DNA of 36,731 nt from Steroidobacter sp. (GTDB taxonomy: Bacteria > Pseudomonadota > Gammaproteobacteria > Steroidobacterales > Steroidobacteraceae). The translations under genes were made by a program, and so were the position numbers. Position 1 is the stretch's first letter, and each line of letters begins with the position of its first letter. The DNA lies in contig NZ_JAEUPY010000325.1 of the NCBI RefSeq assembly GCF_016790065.1, forward strand, positions 1-36,731, written 5' to 3'. The notes beneath the pieces were generated by a model, which saw only the letters and a program-made list of their open reading frames with translations, searched no databases and was not told the DNA's origin. Shown here piece after piece: positions 15,174 to 23,243 of this stretch.

Positions 15174-15892
15174 TGTTCGGCCGCTTCCTCGAAATCAGTC
15201 TGTACGCTCCCGACATTCGGGACTCGCTGGCGTTCTACGAATCGCTCGGCTTCGTGCAGGCACCGGTCGGCGAAGCACTCAATCATCCCTATGCGGTGGT
15301 CACCGACGGCCGCTTGTTTCTGGGACTGCACGGAGCAACCATTGCCTCTCCGGCGCTGACATTCGTCATGCCGCGCCTCATGCATGGCATCGAACAGCTC
15401 GAACGATTGGGCATCGAGCTGGAGAACATCCAGCTCGGCAACGAAGTCTTCAATCGGGTCAGCTTTCGCGATCCGTCCGGTCAATGCGTCAACGTGTTCG
15501 AAGCACGCACCTTTTCGCCGCCGCAGCTCGACACCGACCCGGCCACCACCTGCGGTTATTTCAGCGAGTTCGCGCTGCCAGTGCGCGAGCCAGGCCCGAT
15601 GCGCGTGTTCTGGGAAGCGCTGGGTTTCGTCGCCTGGGAGGAGCAACCTGAGCCATTCGCGCGTACGGCGATTACCAGTGACCACCTCAATCTGGCGTTG
15701 TATCGTTCGCGAGCTTTTCGTCAGCCGGTGCTGACGTTCGAAGATCCAGACATGCGTGAGCGCCTGGCTCGGCTCAAGGAACGCGGCTGCCAGCTTTCCG
15801 ACGAAATGCCCGATAGTCTCGACGAATCGTGTAACGCCATCCTGATCGCGCCGGAAGGAACGCGGCTGCTGCTGTTACAGTCTGACGATTGA
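15173..15892 (+). CDS. VOC-superfamily (glyoxalase/dioxygenase-fold) protein
   Basis: A 239-aa soluble protein with two tandem vicinal-oxygen-chelate modules. The first is about residues 3-110 (FLEISLYAPDIRDSLAFYESLGF through FRDPSGQCVNVFEA). The second is about 125-236 (YFSEFALPVREPGPMRVFWEALGF through IAPEGTRLLLLQ). The usual metal ligands of true glyoxalase I are not clearly conserved: the first strand of the first module carries Glu rather than His (FLEIS), and the final strand gives VNVFEA. Catalysis is therefore uncertain and a binding or immunity-like role is possible. Its ATG overlaps the hemH stop by one base, so it is translationally coupled to ferrochelatase; a link to heme or porphyrin handling is only inference from this. 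Confidence 0.8.
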   Translation: MFGRFLEISLYAPDIRDSLAFYESLGFVQAPVGEALNHPYAVVTDGRLFLGLHGATIASPALTFVMPRLMHGIEQLERLGIELENIQLGNEVFNRVSFRDPSGQCVNVFEARTFSPPQLDTDPATTCGYFSEFALPVREPGPMRVFWEALGFVAWEEQPEPFARTAITSDHLNLALYRSRAFRQPVLTFEDPDMRERLARLKERGCQLSDEMPDSLDESCNAILIAPEGTRLLLLQSDD

Positions 15893-15924
15893 CAGCTGTC
15901 GCCGGCGCGACGCTGTATACATCC

Positions 15925-15930
15925 AAGGAG
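15925..15930 (+). promoter_or_regulatory. Strong ribosome binding site of the S46 peptidase gene
   Basis: AAGGAG at 15925-15930 sits five bases before ATG 15936 and decides that start. The upstream gene stops at 15892, leaving a 43-bp gap. Confidence 0.75.
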
Positions 15931-15935
15931 AACCA

Positions 15936-18011
15936 ATGTTACGAAGTCTCGTTGCCGCAGCGGCGGCGCTGCTTGCTGTGAGCGCCTCAGCGGACGAAGG
16001 CATGTGGACCTTCGACAATGTGCCGCAGGCCGCCATCCAGAAAAAATACCATGCCGCGCTCGACAAGCCGTGGCTGGACAAGCTGCAACGCTCGATCACG
16101 CGCCTGGAAGGCGGTTGCACCGGCTCGTTCGTTTCTCCCGACGGCCTGATGCTGACCAACCATCATTGCTCCATGTCGTGTCTGGCCGAGTTGTCCAGCA
16201 CGACCGACAATTACGTGGACAACGGCTTCAACGCCAGCACGCGCAGTGCCGAAAAGAAATGTCCGACGCAAATCATCTCGGTATTGGTCGAGATGGAAAA
16301 CGTCACTGCCAAGGTCAACGGCGCCACCGCGGGCCTGGCCGACGCGCAGGCCAATCAGGCCCGCAAACAAGAGCTGAGTAAGTTGGAAGCGGCGTGTACC
16401 GAGACTTCCAAGAAGCACCGTAGCGGCCCGCTCGCGTGCGAGTCGGTGACGCTGTATCAAGGCGGCCAATATTATTTGTACAAGTATCGTCGTTACGACG
16501 ATGTGCGCATGGTGTTCGCGCCCGAACATGGCATCGCGGCGTTCGGCGGCGATCCGGATAATTTCAATTTCCCGCGCTGGAGCCTGGATTTCACTCTGAT
16601 GCGCGCCTACGACAAGGGCAAGCCAGCCCGCACGCCGAATCACCTGACCTGGCGTGTCGAAGGCCCGCAGCCTGGTGAAGCCACCTTCGTCGCTGGCCAT
16701 CCCGGCAGCACCAGCCGACTGCTCACGGTGGAGCAGCTGCGCTTCCAACGCGATGTTTCCGTCCCCTCCTACATCATTCGCAACACCGAGCTGCGCGGCC
16801 GATTGATTCAATGGAGCAAGACCGGCGAAGAACCGGCACGCATCGCCAGCGACTACCTGCAGAGCGTGGAAAACTCACTCAAGGTGTATCGCGGTTTCCA
16901 AACAGCCCTGCTGGACGACACCTTGTTTGCTCGCAAGACCTCCCAGGAACGTGAACTGCGTGAGCGCGTGAAAGCGGATGCGAAGCTTGCCGGCACGGTC
17001 GGCAATGCTTGGACCGACGCCGCCAACGCGCAGGACCGCTATCGTCAGATCTACGATCGTTATCTGTTCCTCGAAGCTGGCGCTGGCTTCAACAGCAAAC
17101 AGTTCGGCTACGCCCGTCAGTTGGTGCGAGCCGCAGCCGAGCGCAGCAAGAGCAACGAACAGCGCCTGCGCGAATATGCCGATTCGAATCTGTCCAAGGT
17201 GTCGTCGGGCCTGCTCGCCAGCACACCGCTGTATCCAGACTTCGAACAAGTGACGCTGTCATTCTCGCTGGACAAGTTGCGCGAGACTCTCGGTCCGGAC
17301 GACGCCGTGGTTCGCAAATTGCTGAGCACCGAATCGCCTGACTCGCTGGCGGCCAAGCTGGTCACCGAGAGCAAACTCGGCGATCCCGCCGTGCGTAAAG
17401 CCCTGTGGGAGGGTGGCGCTGCCGCGATAGCAAGCTCCACCGATCCGATGATCGTACTGGCTCGTGACATCGACGCCGAATCACGCGCGGTTCGCAAAAT
17501 CTATGAAGACGAAGTGCAAGCTCCGGTCGCTGCCGCTCAGGAGCGCATTGCTAAAGCACGTTTCGCCGTGCTCGGCACCAACACCTATCCGGACGCGACC
17601 TTTACGCTGCGCTTGAGCGACGGCGCAGTCGAAGGCTGGAAGGAAAAAGGCGTTCAGGTCGAGCCATACACCAAGCTGTCGCGCCTGTATGAGCGCGCCA
17701 CCGGCAAGGAGCCGTTTCGCCTGCCGCAGAAGTGGCTGGACGCGCGCGACAGGCTCGATGCCAACACGCCGTTTTGTTACGTGACCACCAATGACATCGT
17801 CGGCGGTAACTCCGGCAGCCCGCTGGTGGACACGCAAGGTCGATTGGTCGGCCTGGCCTTCGACGGCAACATCCATTCCATCGCCGGCAGCTTCTGGTAC
17901 GACGGCGACATGAACCGCAGCGTCGCCGTGCACCCGGCCATCATCATCAGCGCGCTCAAAGATGTTTACGGCGCCACGGCGCTAGCCGACGAACTGCTCG
18001 GCAAGCGTTAG
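15936..18011 (+). CDS. S46-family dipeptidyl-peptidase, DPP7-like
   Basis: A 691-aa exported serine peptidase that would remove dipeptides from peptide N-termini in the periplasm or at the cell surface. Residues 1-19 are a signal peptide. The chymotrypsin-like triad is visible: His in TNHHC (76/77), Asp218 in the segment NFPRWSLDFT, and Ser626 in GGNSGSPLV. A helical insert of several hundred residues separates Asp and Ser, as in S46 enzymes. Gly644, 18 residues after the catalytic Ser (GLAFDGN), occupies the position that is Arg in DPP11 and Gly in DPP7, predicting preference for hydrophobic rather than acidic penultimate residues. The gene follows the VOC gene by 43 bp with its own strong ribosome binding site. 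It ends at a GC-rich hairpin between convergent genes. Confidence 0.92.
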   Translation: MLRSLVAAAAALLAVSASADEGMWTFDNVPQAAIQKKYHAALDKPWLDKLQRSITRLEGGCTGSFVSPDGLMLTNHHCSMSCLAELSSTTDNYVDNGFNASTRSAEKKCPTQIISVLVEMENVTAKVNGATAGLADAQANQARKQELSKLEAACTETSKKHRSGPLACESVTLYQGGQYYLYKYRRYDDVRMVFAPEHGIAAFGGDPDNFNFPRWSLDFTLMRAYDKGKPARTPNHLTWRVEGPQPGEATFVAGHPGSTSRLLTVEQLRFQRDVSVPSYIIRNTELRGRLIQWSKTGEEPARIASDYLQSVENSLKVYRGFQTALLDDTLFARKTSQERELRERVKADAKLAGTVGNAWTDAANAQDRYRQIYDRYLFLEAGAGFNSKQFGYARQLVRAAAERSKSNEQRLREYADSNLSKVSSGLLASTPLYPDFEQVTLSFSLDKLRETLGPDDAVVRKLLSTESPDSLAAKLVTESKLGDPAVRKALWEGGAAAIASSTDPMIVLARDIDAESRAVRKIYEDEVQAPVAAAQERIAKARFAVLGTNTYPDATFTLRLSDGAVEGWKEKGVQVEPYTKLSRLYERATGKEPFRLPQKWLDARDRLDANTPFCYVTTNDIVGGNSGSPLVDTQGRLVGLAFDGNIHSIAGSFWYDGDMNRSVAVHPAIIISALKDVYGATALADELLGKR

Positions 18012-18023
18012 CTCTAGATAATT

Positions 18024-18045
18024 GGCGGGGCCGGCCGGCCCCGCC
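18024..18045. terminator. GC-rich hairpin between convergent genes
   Basis: A perfect 9-bp stem (ggcggggcc/ggccccgcc) with a 4-base loop lies between the stops of the S46 peptidase gene (+) and the YceI lipoprotein gene (-). No T-run follows on either strand, so termination would be weak or factor-dependent. Confidence 0.45.
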
Positions 18046-18050
18046 ACCGC

Positions 18051-18797
18051 TCAGCGCTTCACCGCCACCAGGTTGAAGCGCACGTGCAGCCGGTCCTGCA
18101 CTTCCAACGCCCCCAGCGCCACACTGAACGGTTTCATCCCGAACGCCGTTTGTTGAATATCGAACTCACCCTCGGCGGTCAGACGATCGCCATTCACGAC
18201 GATCCTGGCTGGCACGATCACGTCCCGAGTGGTGTCCTTGATAGTGATGCTCGCGGTGATTTGCGGAGCTTGTATGGAGCCCGACAGCGACGCGGATTTC
18301 ACTGTCACGCGCGGATAGGTTGCAGCGTCCAGCACCTCCTTACGGAGCATGTTCTTACGCGTTCCTTCCTTATCAGAGGCCGGAATCTCGAGCGGAAAAT
18401 CGCTGCCGGCCGCGCGCCGCGCCTCGGGATCGTCGACGATCAGGTCGGCCACCGGAAATGACAAATCGAATCCGGACTGCGCCCACTGCGGCCGCAGCCA
18501 GACACGCCCGGTCACCGCTTTGCTGCTCATCACATGGTTGTGGCCCAGCCGGGCGAAGGTGCCGCCGCGATAAACCAAGATATGCAGAACCGAGTCCTGC
18601 GCAGCGATCTCATAAATCGCGGCGCCCTCCGGGACCGGCGGCGGAGCAGGCTCGCTCGGCGTCGGGGGCGGCACGTTCGGCGCGGGCGGCGGCTGTTTTA
18701 CAGGTCGCGGGCAGGCGGTGAGACCCAGGCACAGCACCAGCAAAAGGGACGCCCGGCCGGCGGCAGTCCACGCACTTCGATTGCGGTCGATTAGCAT
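18051..18797 (-). CDS. YceI-domain lipoprotein
   Basis: A 248-aa predicted lipoprotein. The N-terminus has a basic then hydrophobic signal ending in the lipobox LTAC (Cys29), followed by a Pro-rich tether (about 30-58, PPPAPNVPPPTPSEPAPPP) and a YceI-like beta-barrel domain (about 60-248). The domain carries family features such as FARLGHNHVM, FPLEIPASDKEGTRKNMLRKEVLDAATYPRVTV and GEFDIQQTAFGMKPFS. YceI domains bind isoprenoid or fatty-acyl-type ligands in the periplasm. The start ATG 18797 is set by AGGAG at 18809-18805. It is divergent from the cytochrome b561 gene, whose downstream partner encodes a second YceI protein. The two YceI copies are clearly different in sequence, so they are not a recent duplication. 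Confidence 0.88.
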   Translation of the reverse strand: MLIDRNRSAWTAAGRASLLLVLCLGLTACPRPVKQPPPAPNVPPPTPSEPAPPPVPEGAAIYEIAAQDSVLHILVYRGGTFARLGHNHVMSSKAVTGRVWLRPQWAQSGFDLSFPVADLIVDDPEARRAAGSDFPLEIPASDKEGTRKNMLRKEVLDAATYPRVTVKSASLSGSIQAPQITASITIKDTTRDVIVPARIVVNGDRLTAEGEFDIQQTAFGMKPFSVALGALEVQDRLHVRFNLVAVKR

Positions 18798-18902
18798 CCA
18801 GGGGCTCCTACCGTGTCAGATTTGCAGCCTATTCAAGCCTCGCGTGGCCTCGCCCCGCGAATCGCTTACACTGTCGGCTCTAAGTGACCTGGGGTCGAAG
18901 TG

Positions 18903-19469
18903 ATGCAACTGAAGAACGACGAATCGCGCTACGGCGTCGTCGCGCAGTTATTTCACTGGGCCGTGGTGGTCCTCATCATAGTTCAGTACATCCTGGCCAA
19001 CCGCGCCGACAGCCTGCCGCTGGGCTCGGCCAAGATCGCGGTGCTGGCCCAGCACAAATCGTTTGGTATCACCATTCTGGCGCTGGCGCTGCTACGGCTG
19101 ATCTGGCGCTGGCTCAATCCGGTGCCGGCCGAACCCAACGACATTCCACAGTGGCAACGGCTGGCAGCCCGCGTTTCCCACATCGGCCTGTATGGGCTGC
19201 TGTTGATCACGCCGCTGGCCGGCTGGCTCATGTCCTCGGCCCGCAACTTTCCCGTAAGCTGGTTCGGGCTGGTGACGCTGCCGGATTTCATCGCGCCCAG
19301 TAAACCGGCCTATGAGTTTTTGCACGAGACCCATGAAATTCTGGCGCTGACGCTATTTTGGCTCGCATTGCTACACGTTGCGGCCGCGCTCAAGCATCAT
19401 TTCATCGACAAGGACAACGTGCTCCGGCGCATGCTGCCCGTCTCCTTGAAGGAACCGCCCCGCTCATGA
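18903..19469 (+). CDS. Cytochrome b561-family membrane protein
   Basis: A 188-aa four-helix inner-membrane diheme cytochrome of the bacterial b561 (CybB/YceJ) family that passes electrons in the quinone pool region of the membrane. Candidate heme-binding histidines are in QLFHW (near residue 17), AQHKSFGI (near 51), LHETHEILAL (about 142-145) and LLHVAAALKHHFI (about 158-167). Hydrophobic helices lie at about 15-32, 50-70, 90-110 and 145-165. The start is ATG 18903 or the immediately preceding GTG 18900; the choice changes one residue. The stop overlaps the next start as ATGA at 19466-19469. The pair b561-YceI matches the yceJ-yceI arrangement of Escherichia coli, so the two proteins probably work together. 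Confidence 0.93.
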   Translation: MQLKNDESRYGVVAQLFHWAVVVLIIVQYILANRADSLPLGSAKIAVLAQHKSFGITILALALLRLIWRWLNPVPAEPNDIPQWQRLAARVSHIGLYGLLLITPLAGWLMSSARNFPVSWFGLVTLPDFIAPSKPAYEFLHETHEILALTLFWLALLHVAAALKHHFIDKDNVLRRMLPVSLKEPPRS

Positions 19470-20053
19470 AATCAAGTCGCACCCCTCATCGTCTCGCCGC
19501 CCGGCTGGTGCTGGGCTGCGCCGTCGGGCTGGCCGCCATGGTGGCCCTGGCGGCCGCGCAATGGAGCCTGCAGCCCAAGGAAAGCAAACTGACTTTTGTC
19601 GGCGAACAGGCCGGTGCCAAGTTCGAAGGCGGCTTCGACAAGTTCAGCGCCGACATCCGCTTCGATCCCAAGGATCTGGCAGCCAGCCGTTTCGACGTAA
19701 AAATCGACACCGCCTCGGTGAACACCCAAGACGGCGAGCGCGATCAAACCATCAAGAGCGCCGACCTGTTCGATGTGAAACGCTTTCCGAGCGCGCAGTA
19801 CGTGGCCGACAAGTTCACGGACAAGGGCGGCAACAAATATTCCGCCACCGGCAAGCTCACCTTGCGCAACGTGACCAAGGACGTGCCCATCGACTTCACC
19901 TTCGAAAGCAAAGACGGTGCGGCGTGGCTCAAGGGCGCGGCCAAGCTGAAACGTCTGGACTTCGGCGTCGGCCAAGGCGAATGGAAAGACACTTCGACCG
20001 TCGGCAACGACGTGGAAGTGCGCTTCTCGTTGCGACTGAAAGGCGCTTCATGA
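19466..20053 (+). CDS. Periplasmic YceI-family protein
   Basis: A 195-aa exported protein, with a signal peptide at about residues 1-31 (Arg-rich start, Ala/Leu/Val core, ending VALAAA) and a YceI lipocalin-like barrel over the rest. Family motifs include SKLTFVGEQAGAKFEGGF, FDVKIDTASVNTQDGERDQTIKSADLFDVKRFPSAQY and ATGKLTLRNVTKDVPIDF. These proteins bind amphiphilic ligands such as polyisoprenoid quinone-like molecules. The ATG at 19466 overlaps the b561 stop and AAGGA lies at 19449-19453, so the gene is coupled to the cytochrome. An upstream open frame (from 19358) has no support. Differences from the divergent YceI lipoprotein: no lipobox and no Pro-rich tether, so this one is expected to be soluble. 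Confidence 0.92.
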   Translation: MKSSRTPHRLAARLVLGCAVGLAAMVALAAAQWSLQPKESKLTFVGEQAGAKFEGGFDKFSADIRFDPKDLAASRFDVKIDTASVNTQDGERDQTIKSADLFDVKRFPSAQYVADKFTDKGGNKYSATGKLTLRNVTKDVPIDFTFESKDGAAWLKGAAKLKRLDFGVGQGEWKDTSTVGNDVEVRFSLRLKGAS

Positions 20054-20096
20054 GCCGCTTAACGAACGGCCCGCGCGTAGGGTAATAGTCGCGCCG

Positions 20097-22277
20097 ATGG
20101 CCCTATCCGCTCCCCTCAAGTTCACGGCCCCCGACGACTGCGTGGAGGCCACGCTCAGCCGCGTCGGTAAGAATGTGGTGCTGGGCTTGCCCGTGGCTAT
20201 CGGCAAGCCGAACACGTTGGTCAATGCGTTCGTAGCACGCGCGCTGACCGATCCCAGCCTGAAGCTGACCATCATCACGGCGTTGTCGTTGCGCACGCCT
20301 CGTGGCCGCAGCGACATGGAACGTCGCTTCATCGATCCGATCTCGCGTCGTCTGTTCGGCAACTACCCCGAGCTGGAATATCTGCGCCTGATCGAGCGGC
20401 ACGCTTTGCCAGCAAACATCGAAGTGATCGAGTTCTATCTGGAACCCGGCGCCTGGCTGCGTAACGAACATATGCAGCAGCACTACCTGAGCAGCAACTA
20501 CACGCACGTTGCTCGAGATGCTTTGCGCCGCGGACTCAACGTCATCGCTCAACAGGTTGCCGCACCACCCGCCGACGAAGCGCCTGGTTTGTTGAGCCTC
20601 GGCTCGAACGCCGACATGACTGCCGATCTGTTACCGCAAGTCGCGGCCTTGCGTGCCAGTGGCAGCGGCAAACCCTTCACATTGATCGGTCAGGTGCATC
20701 GTGAGATGCCCTTCATGTATGGCGACGCGCTGGTCACCGCCGACACCTTCGATTTCCTGGTCCAGGATCCGGGCACGTCGCTGTTCAGTCCGCCGAACAT
20801 GCCGATTCCGCCCACCGAGCATGCCATCGCGTTGAACGTCAGCACGCTGATTCGCGACGGCGGCACACTGCAGCTCGGCATCGGTGAGTTGGGCGACGGC
20901 ATTTGCTACGCCTTGCAACTGCGCCAACAACAGCCGGCGTTGTATCGAGAAATTCTGGAATCCACCGGCTTGCTGGCCCGTCATCGCCGCTTGATCGAAA
21001 GCGAAGGCGGCACGGCGCCTTTCGAACGCGGCTTGTATGGTTGTACCGAAATGCTGGCCGACGGCTTCCTGGACCTGTACCGCAGCGGCATCCTGAAACG
21101 TCGGGTCTATAACAGCGCCAAGCTGCAACGACTCATCGACGACGGCCACATCGACGAAAGCGTCAGCCTGCACACGCTGGACGCACTGGTTGAAGCCGGC
21201 ATGAACCGCATGTCCTTCGCCGACTTTCAGGAATTCCGCGAAGTCGGTTTGTTTCGGGACGACGTCGAATACGACCGCGGCGTGTTGGTCACCCCGGACG
21301 GGCAAGAACTGCGCGCCACGTTCTCCGACCCTGAACAACGAGCCCAGATCGCCCAGCACTGCCTCGGCGACACGCTACGCAACGGCGTACTCGCCGACGC
21401 AGGCTTCTTCTTCGGCCCGAAAGGCTTCTATCAAGGCCTGCGTGAATTGCCGGCCGCTCAACGCAAGATGTTTGCGATGCGCGGCATCAGTTTCATCAAC
21501 GAGATCTACGGTCACGAGTGGGAATTGAAAGTCGCCCAGCGTCGCTACGCGCGCTTCGTGAACACGACGATGATGGTGACCGGCTTGGGCGCAGCTGTTT
21601 CCGATGCGCTCAGCGACGGCCGAGTCGTCAGCGGTGTCGGCGGTCAATATAACTTTGTCGCCATGGCGCATGCGCTGCCTGAGGCACGCTCCATTCTTTG
21701 TGTGCGAGCCACGCGCACTGCCGACGGTAAAACCTCCTCCAACATCGTTTGGAGCTACGGACACGTCACGATACCGCGTCATCTGCGCGACATCGTCGTA
21801 ACTGAATATGGCATCGCCGATCTGCGCGGCCGCACCGATCGAGAAATCGTCGAAGCGCTGGTCGGCATCATGGATGCGCGTTTTCAACATGAGTTCGTCG
21901 CCGACGCCCGCCGCGCCGGCAAATTGCCCAAGGATTGGCACATTCCTGAATCGGCTCGCAACAACACGCCGAATCAATTGGCCAAACAGTTCGCACCCTG
22001 GCGTGAACAAGGTTTGTTTGCCGAACTGCCGTTCGGCACCGACTTCACTGCTGAAGAAGTGGTGTTGGCCAAAGCCTTGCGCACCCTGCAAGCCGAAACT
22101 GAATCCTGGCCGGGCCGAGCTCGCGCCTTGCTGGATGCCGTTTTCAACGGCTCGCCGGTGCCTGCCGTGCAGCCCTATCTGGCCCGCATGGGATTGGCAC
22201 AGACCAGCTCCCTGTCACAAGCCATGCAACGTCGGTTGCTGACCACCGCTCTTCGCAAAATTTTGCACACGGGCTGA
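20097..22277 (+). CDS. Acetyl-CoA hydrolase/CoA-transferase family protein, long form
   Basis: A 726-aa protein of the acetyl-CoA hydrolase/transferase superfamily, which moves CoA between carboxylic acids or hydrolyses acyl-CoA. Useful landmarks are VVLGLPVAIGKPNTLVNAFV (about 27-46), GGTLQLGIGELGDGICYAL (about 254-272), a probable catalytic-Glu segment RGISFINEIYG (about 463-473), VVSGVGGQYNFVAMAHALPEAR (about 509-530) and TEYGIADLRGRTDREI (about 570-585). It is much longer than the roughly 430-550-aa enzymes of this family, with an additional helical segment between the halves and a C-terminal tail of about 100 residues. No good ribosome binding site is seen in front of ATG 20097. A physiological link to the thiolase gene 8 kb upstream is possible but not shown. 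Confidence 0.87.
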   Translation: MALSAPLKFTAPDDCVEATLSRVGKNVVLGLPVAIGKPNTLVNAFVARALTDPSLKLTIITALSLRTPRGRSDMERRFIDPISRRLFGNYPELEYLRLIERHALPANIEVIEFYLEPGAWLRNEHMQQHYLSSNYTHVARDALRRGLNVIAQQVAAPPADEAPGLLSLGSNADMTADLLPQVAALRASGSGKPFTLIGQVHREMPFMYGDALVTADTFDFLVQDPGTSLFSPPNMPIPPTEHAIALNVSTLIRDGGTLQLGIGELGDGICYALQLRQQQPALYREILESTGLLARHRRLIESEGGTAPFERGLYGCTEMLADGFLDLYRSGILKRRVYNSAKLQRLIDDGHIDESVSLHTLDALVEAGMNRMSFADFQEFREVGLFRDDVEYDRGVLVTPDGQELRATFSDPEQRAQIAQHCLGDTLRNGVLADAGFFFGPKGFYQGLRELPAAQRKMFAMRGISFINEIYGHEWELKVAQRRYARFVNTTMMVTGLGAAVSDALSDGRVVSGVGGQYNFVAMAHALPEARSILCVRATRTADGKTSSNIVWSYGHVTIPRHLRDIVVTEYGIADLRGRTDREIVEALVGIMDARFQHEFVADARRAGKLPKDWHIPESARNNTPNQLAKQFAPWREQGLFAELPFGTDFTAEEVVLAKALRTLQAETESWPGRARALLDAVFNGSPVPAVQPYLARMGLAQTSSLSQAMQRRLLTTALRKILHTG

Positions 22278-22305
22278 GCAACGCCTATCTTTGCTGCCCC
22301 GCTGC

Positions 22306-22324
22306 GGCAGGCCAAGTGCCTGCC
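22306..22324 (+). terminator. Hairpin after the CoA-transferase-like gene
   Basis: A perfect 7-bp stem (ggcaggc/gcctgcc) with a 5-base loop lies 29 bp after the stop. Only a weak pyrimidine stretch (ctct) follows, so it is a candidate rather than a clear intrinsic terminator. Confidence 0.35.
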
Positions 22325-22402
22325 CTCTAGCGTGCCCGCGACTCCAATGATTGGCAGCTCGCGAATCGATCCGGTTTTACTTATTCGTACAGGAAGTCAT
22401 AC

Positions 22403-23236
22403 ATGAACAAGTTTGCCGCCCACCTGCTGTGTTTTGCTTTGCTAAGCGGCGCCAGTGCCGCGGCGTGGGCACAGGATTGCAAGTTCAGTTCCGAGCGCGC
22501 GGCCAATTTCACCGGCCCGGTCAAGAGACTGGTGGTCTCGGCCGGCGCCGGTTATCTCAAAATCAAAGGCGAAGCGGGTGGCGGCGTAAAGGCCACGGGT
22601 CGTGCCTGCGCTTCCTCCGAAGCTTTGCTCGGCAAACTCACACTGGAAAGCCGCCGCGATGGCGACACTGTTTATCTAACAGTGGCCATGGCCGACGGCG
22701 CGGGCAACATGTTCAGTTTCAATCGCTACACCTCGCTGGATCTGGACATCGTCGTGCCACGCGACGCGCAACTCGAAATCAAAGATACCAGCGGCGATTT
22801 GGAATTGAGTGATGTGGCCTCGGCCAAGATCGACGACGACTCGGGCGATCAATTGCTGAAAAACATCAATGGCAATCTGGATATCAAGGACGCTTCCGGT
22901 GAGCTGCGCATCATCAGCGTGACCGGTAACGTTCAAGTCGTGGACACATCCGGTGACATCGACATCGAAGACGTGCGTGGCGATGTGAAGATTCTGAGCG
23001 ACAGCGCCGGCGATATCGCCATCACCAAGGTCACCGGCAACGTCGAAATCGTCGACGACAATTCCGGCGACATCACCATTCGTGAGGTGAAGCGTAACGT
23101 CAAAATCGACAACGACAGTTCCGGCAACATCAATGTGAGCGATGTCGGGGGCAGCTTCAGCGTCATCATCGACACCAGCGGCACCATTCTTTACGAGCGC
23201 GTGGCTGGTAGCGTGAAGATTCCAGCCAAGACCTGA
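22403..23236 (+). CDS. Secreted DUF4097-type repeat protein (beta-solenoid)
   Basis: A 277-aa exported protein. Residues 1-24 are a signal peptide ending ASAAAWAQ. Two cysteines (in DCKFSS and GRACASS) flank the first strand region. From about residue 118 the protein consists of consecutive short repeats with the pattern SGD/GNxxIxDVxG (for example TSGDLELSDV, ASGELRIISV, TSGDIDIEDV, SAGDIAITKV, NSGDITIREV, SSGNINVSDV). The spacing of about 20 residues is typical of a right-handed beta-solenoid such as the DUF4097 adhesin-like family. Asp-rich turns suggest metal binding. The start ATG 22403 has AGGAAG at 22391-22396. The gene is monocistronic and convergent with pyrF, with only 7 bp between the stops. 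The function is unknown; location is periplasm or surface. Confidence 0.85.
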   Translation: MNKFAAHLLCFALLSGASAAAWAQDCKFSSERAANFTGPVKRLVVSAGAGYLKIKGEAGGGVKATGRACASSEALLGKLTLESRRDGDTVYLTVAMADGAGNMFSFNRYTSLDLDIVVPRDAQLEIKDTSGDLELSDVASAKIDDDSGDQLLKNINGNLDIKDASGELRIISVTGNVQVVDTSGDIDIEDVRGDVKILSDSAGDIAITKVTGNVEIVDDNSGDITIREVKRNVKIDNDSSGNINVSDVGGSFSVIIDTSGTILYERVAGSVKIPAKT

Positions 23237-23243
23237 GTCGGGT

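Noticed and set aside
15987-16811. A 274-codon minus-strand frame opposite the S46 peptidase
   Set aside because: Antisense shadow of a well-supported gene; composition is biased and no motif is recognisable.
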